Under the pieces are notes generated by a model. It worked only from the letters and a program-made list of their open reading frames with translations. It was not told the DNA's origin and ran no database searches. A stretch of DNA of 41,803 nucleotides, taken from positions 1-41,803 of the forward strand of contig JAITUU010000023.1 in the NCBI GenBank assembly GCA_031286165.1, in the 5' to 3' direction. Origin of the DNA: Bacteroidales bacterium (lineage in GTDB: Bacteria; Bacteroidota; Bacteroidia; Bacteroidales; UBA1715). The position numbers were made by a program, and so were the translations under genes. Of this stretch, positions 1 through 6,409 are shown piece after piece (the stretch's first letter is position 1; every line of letters begins with the position of its first letter).

Positions 1-102
1 GCTTGTTTTATACAGAAGTTTATCTTACATTTGAGGCGATTTTTTCACAGAGTTTTAACGCACTTCGGCTCTTTGTAAAAATCAAAAACGAAAAAAAACT
101 AA

Positions 103-213
103 TTTTTAGAGGTGCCCTATAATCTACTCGGTCAAAAACTCAATGAAGAACCTCAAAAAGGTATGTATTTTATTCTGTATGATAATGGAAGTACCGAAAA
201 ACGAGTGAGATAA
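103..213 (+). pseudogene. 3' remnant of a T9SS cargo protein (type A sorting domain)
   Basis: The 36 codons before the TAA at 211-213 encode a peptide containing YNLLGQKLNEE followed by KGMYFILYDNG and a basic end (EKRVR). This matches the end of the C-terminal sorting domain that directs proteins through the Bacteroidota type IX secretion system: a YN.LGQ strand, a KGMY turn and a basic terminal strand. Upstream, the same frame is closed by TAA at 100-102 and another stop at 76-78, and no other frame continues a plausible sorting domain. It is therefore either a decayed gene or one interrupted just left of base 103. The window edge hides the rest. The family assignment is from motif recognition only. 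Confidence 0.5.
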
Positions 214-233
214 CAAGGGGGCATGCCCCCTTG
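214..233. repeat. 20-base perfect GC-rich palindrome
   Basis: The sequence starts one base after the TAA of the sorting-domain remnant and is self-complementary over all 20 bases (CAAGGGGGCA then its complement). It could be the hairpin of a terminator for the remnant gene or a protein-binding site. No T-run follows, so a Rho-independent terminator is not obvious here. Confidence 0.6.
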
Positions 234-244
234 CTGCTACAACA

Positions 245-277
245 CTCCTGCGAACTTCGGTTTGTGGGAGGTTTTTT
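245..277 (+). terminator. Rho-independent terminator with UUCG loop
   Basis: An 11-pair stem (245-255 with 260-270, including three G-U wobbles) closes a C(UUCG)G tetraloop, an especially stable loop, and is followed by a run of six T at 272-277. This is a textbook intrinsic terminator for transcription entering from the left, probably the gene whose remnant ends at 213. Confidence 0.75.
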
Positions 278-327
278 GTACTGTTTCCCTACTTGAGGGA
301 GTTGGAGAAGGCTTTTTTTAAAATAAT

Positions 328-355
328 TTTCAACTTTCAACTCTCCACTTGCAAC
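328..355. repeat. heptad array, 4 units
   Basis: Four imperfect 7-base units in a row: TTTCAAC, TTTCAAC, TCTCCAC, TTGCAAC. One of several period-7 or period-8 arrays in the spacers of this window. It ends eight bases before the promoter box at 363. Confidence 0.65.
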
Positions 356-362
356 TAATTTA

Positions 363-370
363 TATTTTTG
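363..370 (+). promoter_or_regulatory. -7 box for the DUF1573 gene
   Basis: TATTTTTG fits the Bacteroidota -7 consensus TAnnTTTG. The first gene start lies 62 bases downstream at 433. No good -33 TTTG is visible at the usual spacing. Confidence 0.5.
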
Positions 371-432
371 TGGCAAGATTTTTGCAAATAAATGTGCAAA
401 CAATTACGTTATAGCATAAAAAAACAAATGAT

Positions 433-873
433 ATGAAAAAGAATATTGTATTACTCTGTGCAGCCTGCTTATGCAGTATGGCAGCCTTTGCGCAGCCCGG
501 CTGGGGCGGTGGCAATCCGGGTCAAAATCAGTTAGACGCAAGCGAACTGAAAGCACCAAAAATTACATGGGTAAGTGAATCAAAAGATTTGGGAAAAGTG
601 CCGCAGGGCGTACCGGTTACAGTTATGTTTGAATTTACCAACACCGGCAATGCACCGCTCATTATTTCCAATGTGAAACCAGCCTGCAACTGCACCGATG
701 CAAAATGGACAAAAACCCCTGTACTGCCGGGTCAAAAAGGCAGTATAGAAGTAACCTTTGATGCCGCAAGCGGCGGAATTTTCTCGAAAACGGCAGTAGT
801 AACATCGAACGCAAAACCTACAGAAAGTACCATAGTATTTACCGGTACAGTGGTCGAAAAAGGTAAAAAGTAA
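433..873 (+). CDS. secreted DUF1573 protein
   Basis: A 146-residue exported protein. A signal peptide (lysines, hydrophobic core, cleavage near AFAQ at residue 21) is followed by a Gly/Asn/Gln-rich linker and one DUF1573 domain at about residues 45-140. The domain shows the family pattern: an F.F.NTG..PL.I strand, the CNCT motif, a PGQKG turn and G.FSKT...SNA. DUF1573 is an immunoglobulin-like (ASH/MSP-type) fold common in Bacteroidota periplasmic and surface proteins; its exact function is not established. The gene is followed after six bases by rfbD, so the two are probably co-transcribed, although nothing else links them. The start is supported by the signal peptide and the upstream promoter box. 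Confidence 0.9.
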   Translation: MKKNIVLLCAACLCSMAAFAQPGWGGGNPGQNQLDASELKAPKITWVSESKDLGKVPQGVPVTVMFEFTNTGNAPLIISNVKPACNCTDAKWTKTPVLPGQKGSIEVTFDAASGGIFSKTAVVTSNAKPTESTIVFTGTVVEKGKK

Positions 874-879
874 CACACC

Positions 880-1740
880 ATGAACATTCTTGTAACCGGA
901 GCCTACGGGCAACTCGGAAGTGAAATGAAAGTAATTTCCGCACAGTTCTCGCAATACAACTTTATTTTTACCGATGTTGATACGCTCGATATTTGCAACG
1001 AAAGTGCGTTGCGCGTTTTTTTTTCGCACCATAGGATTCACTATATTGTAAACTGCGCAGCCTACACTGCCGTAGATAAAGCCGAAGACGATGCAGAAAC
1101 GGCGCACAAAATTAATTGCGATGCAGTTGAAAATTTAGCGCGTATGGCAGTCGAACATTCGGCAAAAATGATTCACATTTCCACCGACTACGTGTTCGAT
1201 GGCACAAATTACCTGCCTTACACCGAAAGTGTAACACCCTGCCCCCACACTGTGTATGGAAAATCGAAATTAGCCGGCGAAAAAATTGCTTTGAGCACTG
1301 CTCCGCAGCACACGGTTATTATTCGCACTTCGTGGCTCTATTCAAGTTTTGGCAACAATTTTGTAAAAACCATACTCAAACTCGGCGTTGAACGCGACTC
1401 GTTGCATGTAATTTTCGACCAAGTAGGCACACCCACCTATGCGGCAGATTTGGCGGTGGCTATTATGCAGGTAGTTACGGCACAAGAATTTATACCCGGC
1501 GTGTATCATTTTTCCAACGAAGGCGTGTGCAGTTGGTACGATTTTACCATTGCCATACACCGCGCAGCAGGCATTAGTACCTGCAAAGTGCTCCCCATAG
1601 AAAGCAGTCAATATCCTGCAAAAACACCGCGTCCGCATTACAGCGTGCTCAATAAAGCGAAAATCAAAACCAACTACCATTTTGAAATTCCGCATTGGGA
1701 AAACGGCTTGCAACGCTGCATTGCGCTCCTTGTGCAGTAA
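880..1740 (+). CDS. rfbD: dTDP-4-dehydrorhamnose reductase
   Basis: This enzyme reduces dTDP-4-dehydro-L-rhamnose to dTDP-L-rhamnose with NAD(P)H, the last step of rhamnose donor synthesis in the cytoplasm. The 286 residues are normal length for RmlD. The Rossmann nucleotide-binding motif GAYGQLG is at residues 7-13, STDYVFDG follows in the middle, and the catalytic Tyr-Lys pair of the short-chain dehydrogenase type is in YGKSK (Tyr126, Lys130). The other rhamnose genes (rfbA, rfbB, rfbC) are not in the window, so this copy stands apart from them. The product could feed the glycan cluster about 18 kb downstream, which is an inference from pathway logic. Confidence 0.95.
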   Translation: MNILVTGAYGQLGSEMKVISAQFSQYNFIFTDVDTLDICNESALRVFFSHHRIHYIVNCAAYTAVDKAEDDAETAHKINCDAVENLARMAVEHSAKMIHISTDYVFDGTNYLPYTESVTPCPHTVYGKSKLAGEKIALSTAPQHTVIIRTSWLYSSFGNNFVKTILKLGVERDSLHVIFDQVGTPTYAADLAVAIMQVVTAQEFIPGVYHFSNEGVCSWYDFTIAIHRAAGISTCKVLPIESSQYPAKTPRPHYSVLNKAKIKTNYHFEIPHWENGLQRCIALLVQ

Positions 1741-1790
1741 TTTTTTTGCAAAAAATATGGCAAAAACGGTGGATTGAGCGAATAATTTAC

Positions 1791-1798
1791 TACCTTTG
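1791..1798 (+). promoter_or_regulatory. -7 box for the secreted repeat protein
   Basis: TACCTTTG, a full match to TAnnTTTG, lies 53 bases before the ATG at 1852. A TTG at 1774-1776 is the nearest -33 candidate, although its 14-base spacing is short. Confidence 0.55.
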
Positions 1799-1851
1799 TA
1801 CTAATTATGCACAAAATAGTGCCTATATAGAAAAATATAACTCACAAAAAC

Positions 1852-2778
1852 ATGAAAAAAACAGTAGTACTTATCGCCTCTTTTTTACTGTGCGGCATGG
1901 CTCTCGTGGCGCAAAACATTACGCTGGAATGGAATCGCTACGCGCCCTATCCTTCGGCTTTTTATCAAGCAACACTCCCTATTGACCTTGAAAGTGAAAA
2001 ACTTCACCAAAACGATGTGGTTTCGGTGCGAATTGCCGGCGTTGCCAACAATGATATTAACGAATTTCAAATAGCAATTATCAACGAAGACGCACCTACG
2101 TATTGGAACGAAATGACTGCCTTCGGACTTGTGGGTGATGTGAAAGCCGGCGAAAGTTTTGAAAAAGTGGTAGAATTAATTGTAAAAAAAGGACTACCCC
2201 ACCCCAAAATTGTATTGAGCGGAAGAAACGTAACTCTTAGTTCCACCGGTACCGCCGTAGGTTCCGATATTTTAGGACAAGGCGGCAATGGCGGCGGCAC
2301 TTCTATTGCGCTCACACTTACAAAAACCGAACTTACCGTTATTCCTCACAGCGAACGACTTACACTTTTGGTGGAAAATTGGGACGGCAAAAATCAAACT
2401 GCCGCCATTCAAAATAAAATTTCAAAAGTAGCCGTAGGCGATGTGTTGCAAGTTACCGTTTCGGGAAAATCGAACATTGATGCCAAAGAATTACAAGTGG
2501 TGTTGGTGGACGGTACGCCGCAAGCAAACTATTGGAAAGAACTTTCGGCATGGACGGATTTTAGCGGTGCTGCGATAACAGCCAATACTGATTTTAATTT
2601 CTCCACCAACGTAAAAGTTACCGCACTACCTACCGGAACCGGTGCCGCAGCATTGCAATTTTACATAGTGGCAGCAAGCAATTCGAGCATTATGCAGGTA
2701 GAAAATTTCGACCTTGCCATAAAACTCGTGGAAGCCGCCGATGCTACAAAAATTCAATACAAAAAAAGTAAAAAATAA
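1852..2778 (+). CDS. secreted protein with two homologous beta-rich repeats
   Basis: I do not recognise the family. The 308-residue product starts with a clear signal peptide ending at VAQ (residue 20). The mature part contains two related units, at about residues 45-110 and 185-250. Each has a hydrophobic strand ending in a G turn (VVSVRIAG and VLQVTVSG), then a D.xE.Q....... element, and a Y/NYWxE..A(F/W) motif (TYWNEMTAFG and NYWKELSAWT). The spacing suggests an internal duplication of a jelly-roll or carbohydrate-binding-like domain. A Gly-rich linker separates the halves. No T9SS sorting domain is present, so a periplasmic or outer-membrane location is more likely than T9SS export. It has its own promoter and a terminator at 2801. 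Confidence 0.75.
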   Translation: MKKTVVLIASFLLCGMALVAQNITLEWNRYAPYPSAFYQATLPIDLESEKLHQNDVVSVRIAGVANNDINEFQIAIINEDAPTYWNEMTAFGLVGDVKAGESFEKVVELIVKKGLPHPKIVLSGRNVTLSSTGTAVGSDILGQGGNGGGTSIALTLTKTELTVIPHSERLTLLVENWDGKNQTAAIQNKISKVAVGDVLQVTVSGKSNIDAKELQVVLVDGTPQANYWKELSAWTDFSGAAITANTDFNFSTNVKVTALPTGTGAAALQFYIVAASNSSIMQVENFDLAIKLVEAADATKIQYKKSKK

Positions 2779-2800
2779 ATCCTTAGATTACTGATACACA

Positions 2801-2832
2801 AAAGGTTGTTCTTTGCGGAGCAACCTTTTTTT
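2801..2832. terminator. bidirectional Rho-independent terminator
   Basis: An 11-pair stem (2801-2811 with 2818-2828, one G-U pair) has A residues on its left arm and a T-run through 2832. It ends the transcript of the gene at 1852-2778 and could also act on minus-strand transcripts. Confidence 0.75.
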
Positions 2833-2849
2833 ATGCAAAAATGAGGCGT

Positions 2850-2884
2850 AAAAAAAACTGCTCACAAACAATGTAAGCAGTTTT
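2850..2884 (-). terminator. terminator of the tRNA-Cys transcript
   Basis: On the minus strand a nine-pair stem (AAAACTGCT at 2854-2862 with AGCAGTTTT at 2876-2884) is followed by a long T-run (A-run on the plus strand at 2851-2857). It starts only four bases after the tRNA 3' end. Confidence 0.7.
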
Positions 2885-2887
2885 GAG

Positions 2888-2958
2888 AGGTTCCTAGCGG
2901 ATTCGAACCGCTGTAAACGGTTTTGCAGACCGGTGCCTAACCACTTGGCTAAGGAACC
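2888..2958 (-). tRNA. tRNA-Cys (GCA)
   Basis: Read on the minus strand the cloverleaf is clear: a seven-pair acceptor stem (GGTTCCT with AGGAACC), a D arm GCC...GGC, an anticodon loop CTGCAAA with anticodon GCA, and a T arm with TTCGAAT loop. The anticodon stem has one C-U mismatch at its base. The base after the acceptor stem is U, the discriminator expected for tRNA-Cys. CCA is not encoded, so it must be added after transcription. A promoter box and a terminator flank it closely, so it looks like a single-gene transcript. Confidence 0.95.
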
Positions 2959-2967
2959 AAAGGAGCG

Positions 2968-2975
2968 CAAAAGTA
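2968..2975 (-). promoter_or_regulatory. -7 box for tRNA-Cys
   Basis: On the minus strand TACTTTTG matches TAnnTTTG and ends ten bases before the tRNA 5' end, the close spacing expected for a tRNA promoter. Confidence 0.55.
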
Positions 2976-3042
2976 TATTTTTTTTCAATACCATGCAACT
3001 ATACTATGAAAAAAAGTGCATTTTTGTAAAAAAACACGTTGC

Positions 3043-4131
3043 ATGACTTGCGAAAATAAAAACACTACGCAGAATTACAACACCTTACTGCGCTCTATAA
3101 AACCGCGACAAATACTTTTACCCATTGCCATTGGTTTTGCTGTGGTAGTGTATTTGTTTTGGAACGATTTTTCGCGCAATTCCTTTGCCGATATTCACTT
3201 TACGCGCTACGCCCTCCTGTGGATTTTTATAGCCTTCTTTATGATGTTTTTGCGCGATTTCGGCTATGTGCTGCGCCTGCGCATACTTTCCGAGCGGTCG
3301 CTTTCGTGGATTCAGTGCATTCGTATTATTTTTCTGTGGGAATTTACTTCTACCGTAACCCCTGCTGCGGTAGGCGGCACCAGTCTTGCCGTAGTGTTTA
3401 TGTATAAAGAAGGCGTGGCTCTCGGCAAGGCTACTGCTATGGTGTTTGCCACCGCGCTGCTCGATGAACTCTACTTTCTCATTATGTTTCCGCTTGTTAT
3501 TCTCTCGGTTTCGTTTTCCGACTTATTTTCGGTACAGTCCGAATTTTTGGGAACTACCGGCGGTGCGGGCATTATGAATAAATTGGTGTATTTTTCCCTC
3601 ATAGGCTACGCACTCAAAGCAATTTTTGTGTGTTTCGTGTTTTACGGATTATTTATCAATCCACGTGGATTTAAACGCTTATTAGGTTGTGTATTTTCCT
3701 TGAAATTTCTCAAACGCTGGCGCAAAGCGGCTATTCGCACCGGCAGCGATATGGAAATAGCCTCAGCGGAATACAAACGCAAATCGGCGTGGTTTTGGTG
3801 TAAGGCATTTACCGGCACGTTTATTTCGTGGACGGCACGCTATTGGGTGGTGAATTTCTTGTTTTTGGCATTTTTTGTGGTTCCCAATCATGTGCTGCTC
3901 TTTGCGCGGCAGTTAGTAATGTGGATTATGATGTTGGTAATGCCTTCGCCCGGCGGCAGTGGTTTTGCCGAAATTATTTTCTCCGACTATTTGGGCGAAT
4001 TTATTCCCATTGCGGCACTCATTCCTATTCTCACCCTTTTGTGGCGATTAATTACCTACTATCCCTATTTATTGGTGGGTGCTTTTTATGTGCCGGTGTG
4101 GATTCGCACGCGATTTTTGAATAAAAAATAA
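3043..4131 (+). CDS. lysylphosphatidylglycerol synthetase-type membrane protein (UPF0104 / flippase-like)
   Basis: About 362 residues with at least six hydrophobic membrane segments. The pattern fits the integral-membrane family that includes the flippase part of MprF and the AglD-like proteins: a TP.AVGGT..A..F segment (residues ~105-120), a repeated segment around residues 140-165, and the late MPSPGGSGFAE motif (~300-310). Members are thought to move or handle lipids or lipid-linked sugars in the inner membrane; no soluble enzyme domain is attached here. The open frame extends to a GTG at 3016, but ATG at 3043 gives a more typical start. Its 3' end converges with the ABC transporter gene after seven bases. 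Confidence 0.8.
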   Translation: MTCENKNTTQNYNTLLRSIKPRQILLPIAIGFAVVVYLFWNDFSRNSFADIHFTRYALLWIFIAFFMMFLRDFGYVLRLRILSERSLSWIQCIRIIFLWEFTSTVTPAAVGGTSLAVVFMYKEGVALGKATAMVFATALLDELYFLIMFPLVILSVSFSDLFSVQSEFLGTTGGAGIMNKLVYFSLIGYALKAIFVCFVFYGLFINPRGFKRLLGCVFSLKFLKRWRKAAIRTGSDMEIASAEYKRKSAWFWCKAFTGTFISWTARYWVVNFLFLAFFVVPNHVLLFARQLVMWIMMLVMPSPGGSGFAEIIFSDYLGEFIPIAALIPILTLLWRLITYYPYLLVGAFYVPVWIRTRFLNKK

Positions 4132-4138
4132 ATGATTG

Positions 4139-5146
4139 TTACGAAAATCGCAACGCGCTCAAAAGTTCAAAAATAGACCTGCACTGCGTGTGTTGATTTT
4201 TATATTCTACGCACCACGTGCCTTGTTCTATGCAAATATGCGGAATTTCGGGATTTTTTTCACGCACCGCTATTCCATATTTATAGAGCGCACGAGTAGT
4301 CCACAGCACAAAGGGTTGCTCGCCATGCAGCGACACAGTGTGTTGCACCGGATAGGTGATTTTAAAAAACCCGGTATTGACATCGAAATTGCAGGCATCG
4401 GTACTAAATATGCGCTGAAAACTGCCGTTGAGCACCAAATCTTCGGGCATGCCGCAGAGCATGGGCGCGTTTTTTTGCATAAGCCATATTCTATCTGCTA
4501 CTTGCAGAGCCAAATCGAGTTCGTGGGTAGAAAGTAAAATAGATTTTCGAGTGCTATGCGCCAAATCACGCAAAAGTTTCATAATTGCAATTCTATTGGG
4601 TAAATCCAAATGCGCCGTAGGTTCGTCCAGCACTATAAAATCGGTATCTTGCGCGAGGGCTTTTGCTATCATGGCGCGTTGTTTTTCGCCATCGCTCAGC
4701 ATGCCTATATTTCGGTGGGCATAGTGAGCAAGCCCCACTTTTTCTATTGATTCGGCTATAATTTTGGTATCAATTTCACGCAATAGCCCCAGCCAATTTG
4801 TATGCGGATAGCGACCTAAACTCACCACGTCCCACACCGTAGTATTGGGAATAGAAATACTGTCGGTGAGTACCACACTCATATTTTTCGACAATTCACC
4901 GGCGGTTTTCTGTGCAATTTCTTCACCGTGAATACGAATAGAACCCGCGAGCGGTGCTTGCAAACCTGCAATGGTGCGAATAAGCGTGGACTTTCCGCTG
5001 CCGTTTGGTCCGAGCAGGCAAAGCATTTCTCCCTCAAAAATTTCACATTCTATATCCTGTGCTATTACAATCCGCTCTTTGGCGTGCGTGTAACCAACGC
5101 AGAGTTTCTGCGTTTGCAAAATTGCCGAGTACTTTTGTGCGTTCAT
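4139..5146 (-). CDS. ABC transporter ATP-binding protein (FecE/BtuD type) with C-terminal extension
   Basis: This is the ATPase of an iron-siderophore/cobalamin-type importer. Walker A is GPNGSGKS (residues 46-53), the signature is LSDGEKQR (from 150), Walker B with catalytic Glu is IVLDEP (171-176), and the switch His is in STHEL (His208). The ATG at 5146 overlaps the permease stop by four bases (ATGA), so the pair is translationally coupled; an in-frame start further upstream at 5200 would lie inside the permease gene. The protein has 335 residues, about 80 more than typical FecE or BtuD, and the extension after residue ~255 matches nothing I know. The substrate cannot be named, because no binding protein or TonB receptor is adjacent. 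Confidence 0.9.
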   Translation of the reverse strand: MNAQKYSAILQTQKLCVGYTHAKERIVIAQDIECEIFEGEMLCLLGPNGSGKSTLIRTIAGLQAPLAGSIRIHGEEIAQKTAGELSKNMSVVLTDSISIPNTTVWDVVSLGRYPHTNWLGLLREIDTKIIAESIEKVGLAHYAHRNIGMLSDGEKQRAMIAKALAQDTDFIVLDEPTAHLDLPNRIAIMKLLRDLAHSTRKSILLSTHELDLALQVADRIWLMQKNAPMLCGMPEDLVLNGSFQRIFSTDACNFDVNTGFFKITYPVQHTVSLHGEQPFVLWTTRALYKYGIAVREKNPEIPHICIEQGTWCVEYKNQHTQCRSIFELLSALRFS

Positions 5147-6171
5147 GAGCGTTGGAAGGTTCGTGATGAAAAAATAACAAAAATAACCACCGGAGCGCAC
5201 ACTATGGACGTTACCACATTAATCGGCAGAGAACTTTCAAAACCCGGCAGTTGCGAAAACAAATCGCACACAAGCACCAAATTAGCACCAATGAGTGCCG
5301 AAGCAGGAATAAGAATTTGATGATTGGCAGTTCGGAAAATCATACGAGCAATGTGCGGAATAGCCATACCCACAAAACCGATAGGTCCGGTAAAAGCAGT
5401 AATTACCGCCGCCAAAACAGACGAAAGCAAGAGTATCATGAAGCGTAATTGCCCAATAGAAACGCCCAAACCGCGAGCATAATTTTCGCCCAAAAGTAGT
5501 GCATTGAGCGATTTTTGCAGAGCAAAAACACCTACAAGTGCCGGAAGAATAATACTTGCCATAATACCTATGTGCGCCATGCGGATACCAGAAAAACTAC
5601 CGAAAGTCCACATCAAAAATTGCTGAATTTCCTGCGGATTGGAAAGATATTGCAATACACTCACCACTGCCGAAGTAATGCTGCCAAACATAATTCCCAC
5701 AATAAGCAGCGTGGAAGTATCGTACATTTTTGGCGCAACTACCAGTATTAATCCCATGATAAGCATAGCACCGGCTGCGGCACTTGCCACCGAACCCAAA
5801 CCTCCGAGAACACTCAAATTCTGCGTTGCCACAATGCCGCCCACGCCGCCGGCAAGTGAAAAGAGGGCAACGCCCAAACTCGCGCCGGTGCTCACACCTA
5901 AAATATCGGGTCCGGCAAGGGGATTGCGAAAAAACGTTTGCATACACAAACCCGACACCGGCAGTGCCAGCCCCGTGAGCAACGCCACCAACGCACGCGG
6001 TATGCGAATGTTTTCTATAATACTACTATATATAGTATTGCATTCTTGCCCACGCACAAAGCACCATAATTCCCGTAGCGGTATGTGCACACTGCCAAAT
6101 ACAACATCGGCAGCAAACACGCATGGCAGCGCAAACGCAAACAATAGTATATATAACCACGAATTTTTCAC
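5143..6171 (-). CDS. FecCD-family ABC transporter permease
   Basis: An inner-membrane permease for siderophore-iron, heme or cobalamin uptake. About 342 residues with around nine to ten hydrophobic segments. It carries the family landmarks: R.PR...A...G..L..SG...Q..FRNPLA.P...G...GA near residues 60-105, and GPIGFVG...PHI.R near 265-280. The frame can be extended to a TTG at 6189, but that would run through a perfect promoter box (6176-6183). The first usable codon is GTG at 6171, four bases after the box, so the message is probably leaderless. It overlaps the ATPase gene by four bases. The periplasmic binding protein must be encoded elsewhere. Confidence 0.88.
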   Translation of the reverse strand: MKNSWLYILLFAFALPCVFAADVVFGSVHIPLRELWCFVRGQECNTIYSSIIENIRIPRALVALLTGLALPVSGLCMQTFFRNPLAGPDILGVSTGASLGVALFSLAGGVGGIVATQNLSVLGGLGSVASAAAGAMLIMGLILVVAPKMYDTSTLLIVGIMFGSITSAVVSVLQYLSNPQEIQQFLMWTFGSFSGIRMAHIGIMASIILPALVGVFALQKSLNALLLGENYARGLGVSIGQLRFMILLLSSVLAAVITAFTGPIGFVGMAIPHIARMIFRTANHQILIPASALIGANLVLVCDLFSQLPGFESSLPINVVTSIVCAPVVIFVIFSSRTFQRS

Positions 6172-6175
6172 ACAG

Positions 6176-6183
6176 CAAAGATA
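6176..6183 (-). promoter_or_regulatory. -7 box for the FecCD transporter operon
   Basis: TATCTTTG on the minus strand, only four bases before the GTG at 6171. Transcription would begin at or beside the start codon. Confidence 0.6.
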
Positions 6184-6193
6184 AACCAATTTG

Positions 6194-6317
6194 CCAATGT
6201 GCTAATATGCTAATACGACAATTCTCGATGGATTACTTCACTTCGTTCGCAATGACGCTCTTTCGTGTGTTTTTTCGTCATTAGCACATTAGCATAGTAA
6301 CTCATTAGCGCATTATT
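6194..6317. repeat. composite intergenic element: inverted octad arrays around a 29-base dispersed repeat
   Basis: The left part has three 8-base units (CCAATGTG, CTAATATG, CTAATACG at 6194-6217). The right part has five (TCATTAGC, ACATTAGC, ATAGTAAC, TCATTAGC, GCATTATT at 6278-6317). The two arrays are roughly reverse complements of each other and could pair. Between them lies a 29-base segment (6229-6257) that recurs with three mismatches at 41764-41792. The arrangement resembles a small hairpin-type mobile repeat. It fills most of the gap between the transporter promoter and porV. Confidence 0.6.
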
Positions 6318-6380
6318 GTATTTTTTTTCAAATACGCGCAATATTCATAAAAAAATGCCGTTACGTTAAAGGAAAAATTT

Positions 6381-6388
6381 TATATTTG
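6381..6388 (+). promoter_or_regulatory. -7 box for porV
   Basis: TATATTTG, a full TAnnTTTG match, 21 bases before the ATG at 6410. The box overlaps a possible TTG start at 6386, which argues against that longer frame. Confidence 0.65.
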
Positions 6389-6409
6389 CATACTTTAAAC
6401 ACTTTACTC

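Noticed and set aside
3..122. Open frame in the third frame at the left edge
   Set aside because: It is open but has no similarity to a sorting domain or other family, and it disagrees with the frame that encodes the clear YNLLGQ...KGMY end.
580..1107. Long minus-strand open frame across the DUF1573 and rfbD genes
   Set aside because: It overlaps two well-supported plus-strand genes, has no recognisable motif, and its composition is that of an antisense shadow.
6386..6409. TTG at 6386 as the start of porV
   Set aside because: It lies inside a full promoter box; ATG at 6410 directly precedes the signal peptide.
6172..6409. Possible cobalamin riboswitch ahead of the importer
   Set aside because: No B12-box-like element or multi-stem layout is visible; the gap is filled by octad arrays and a dispersed repeat, and the promoter sits four bases from the start codon.
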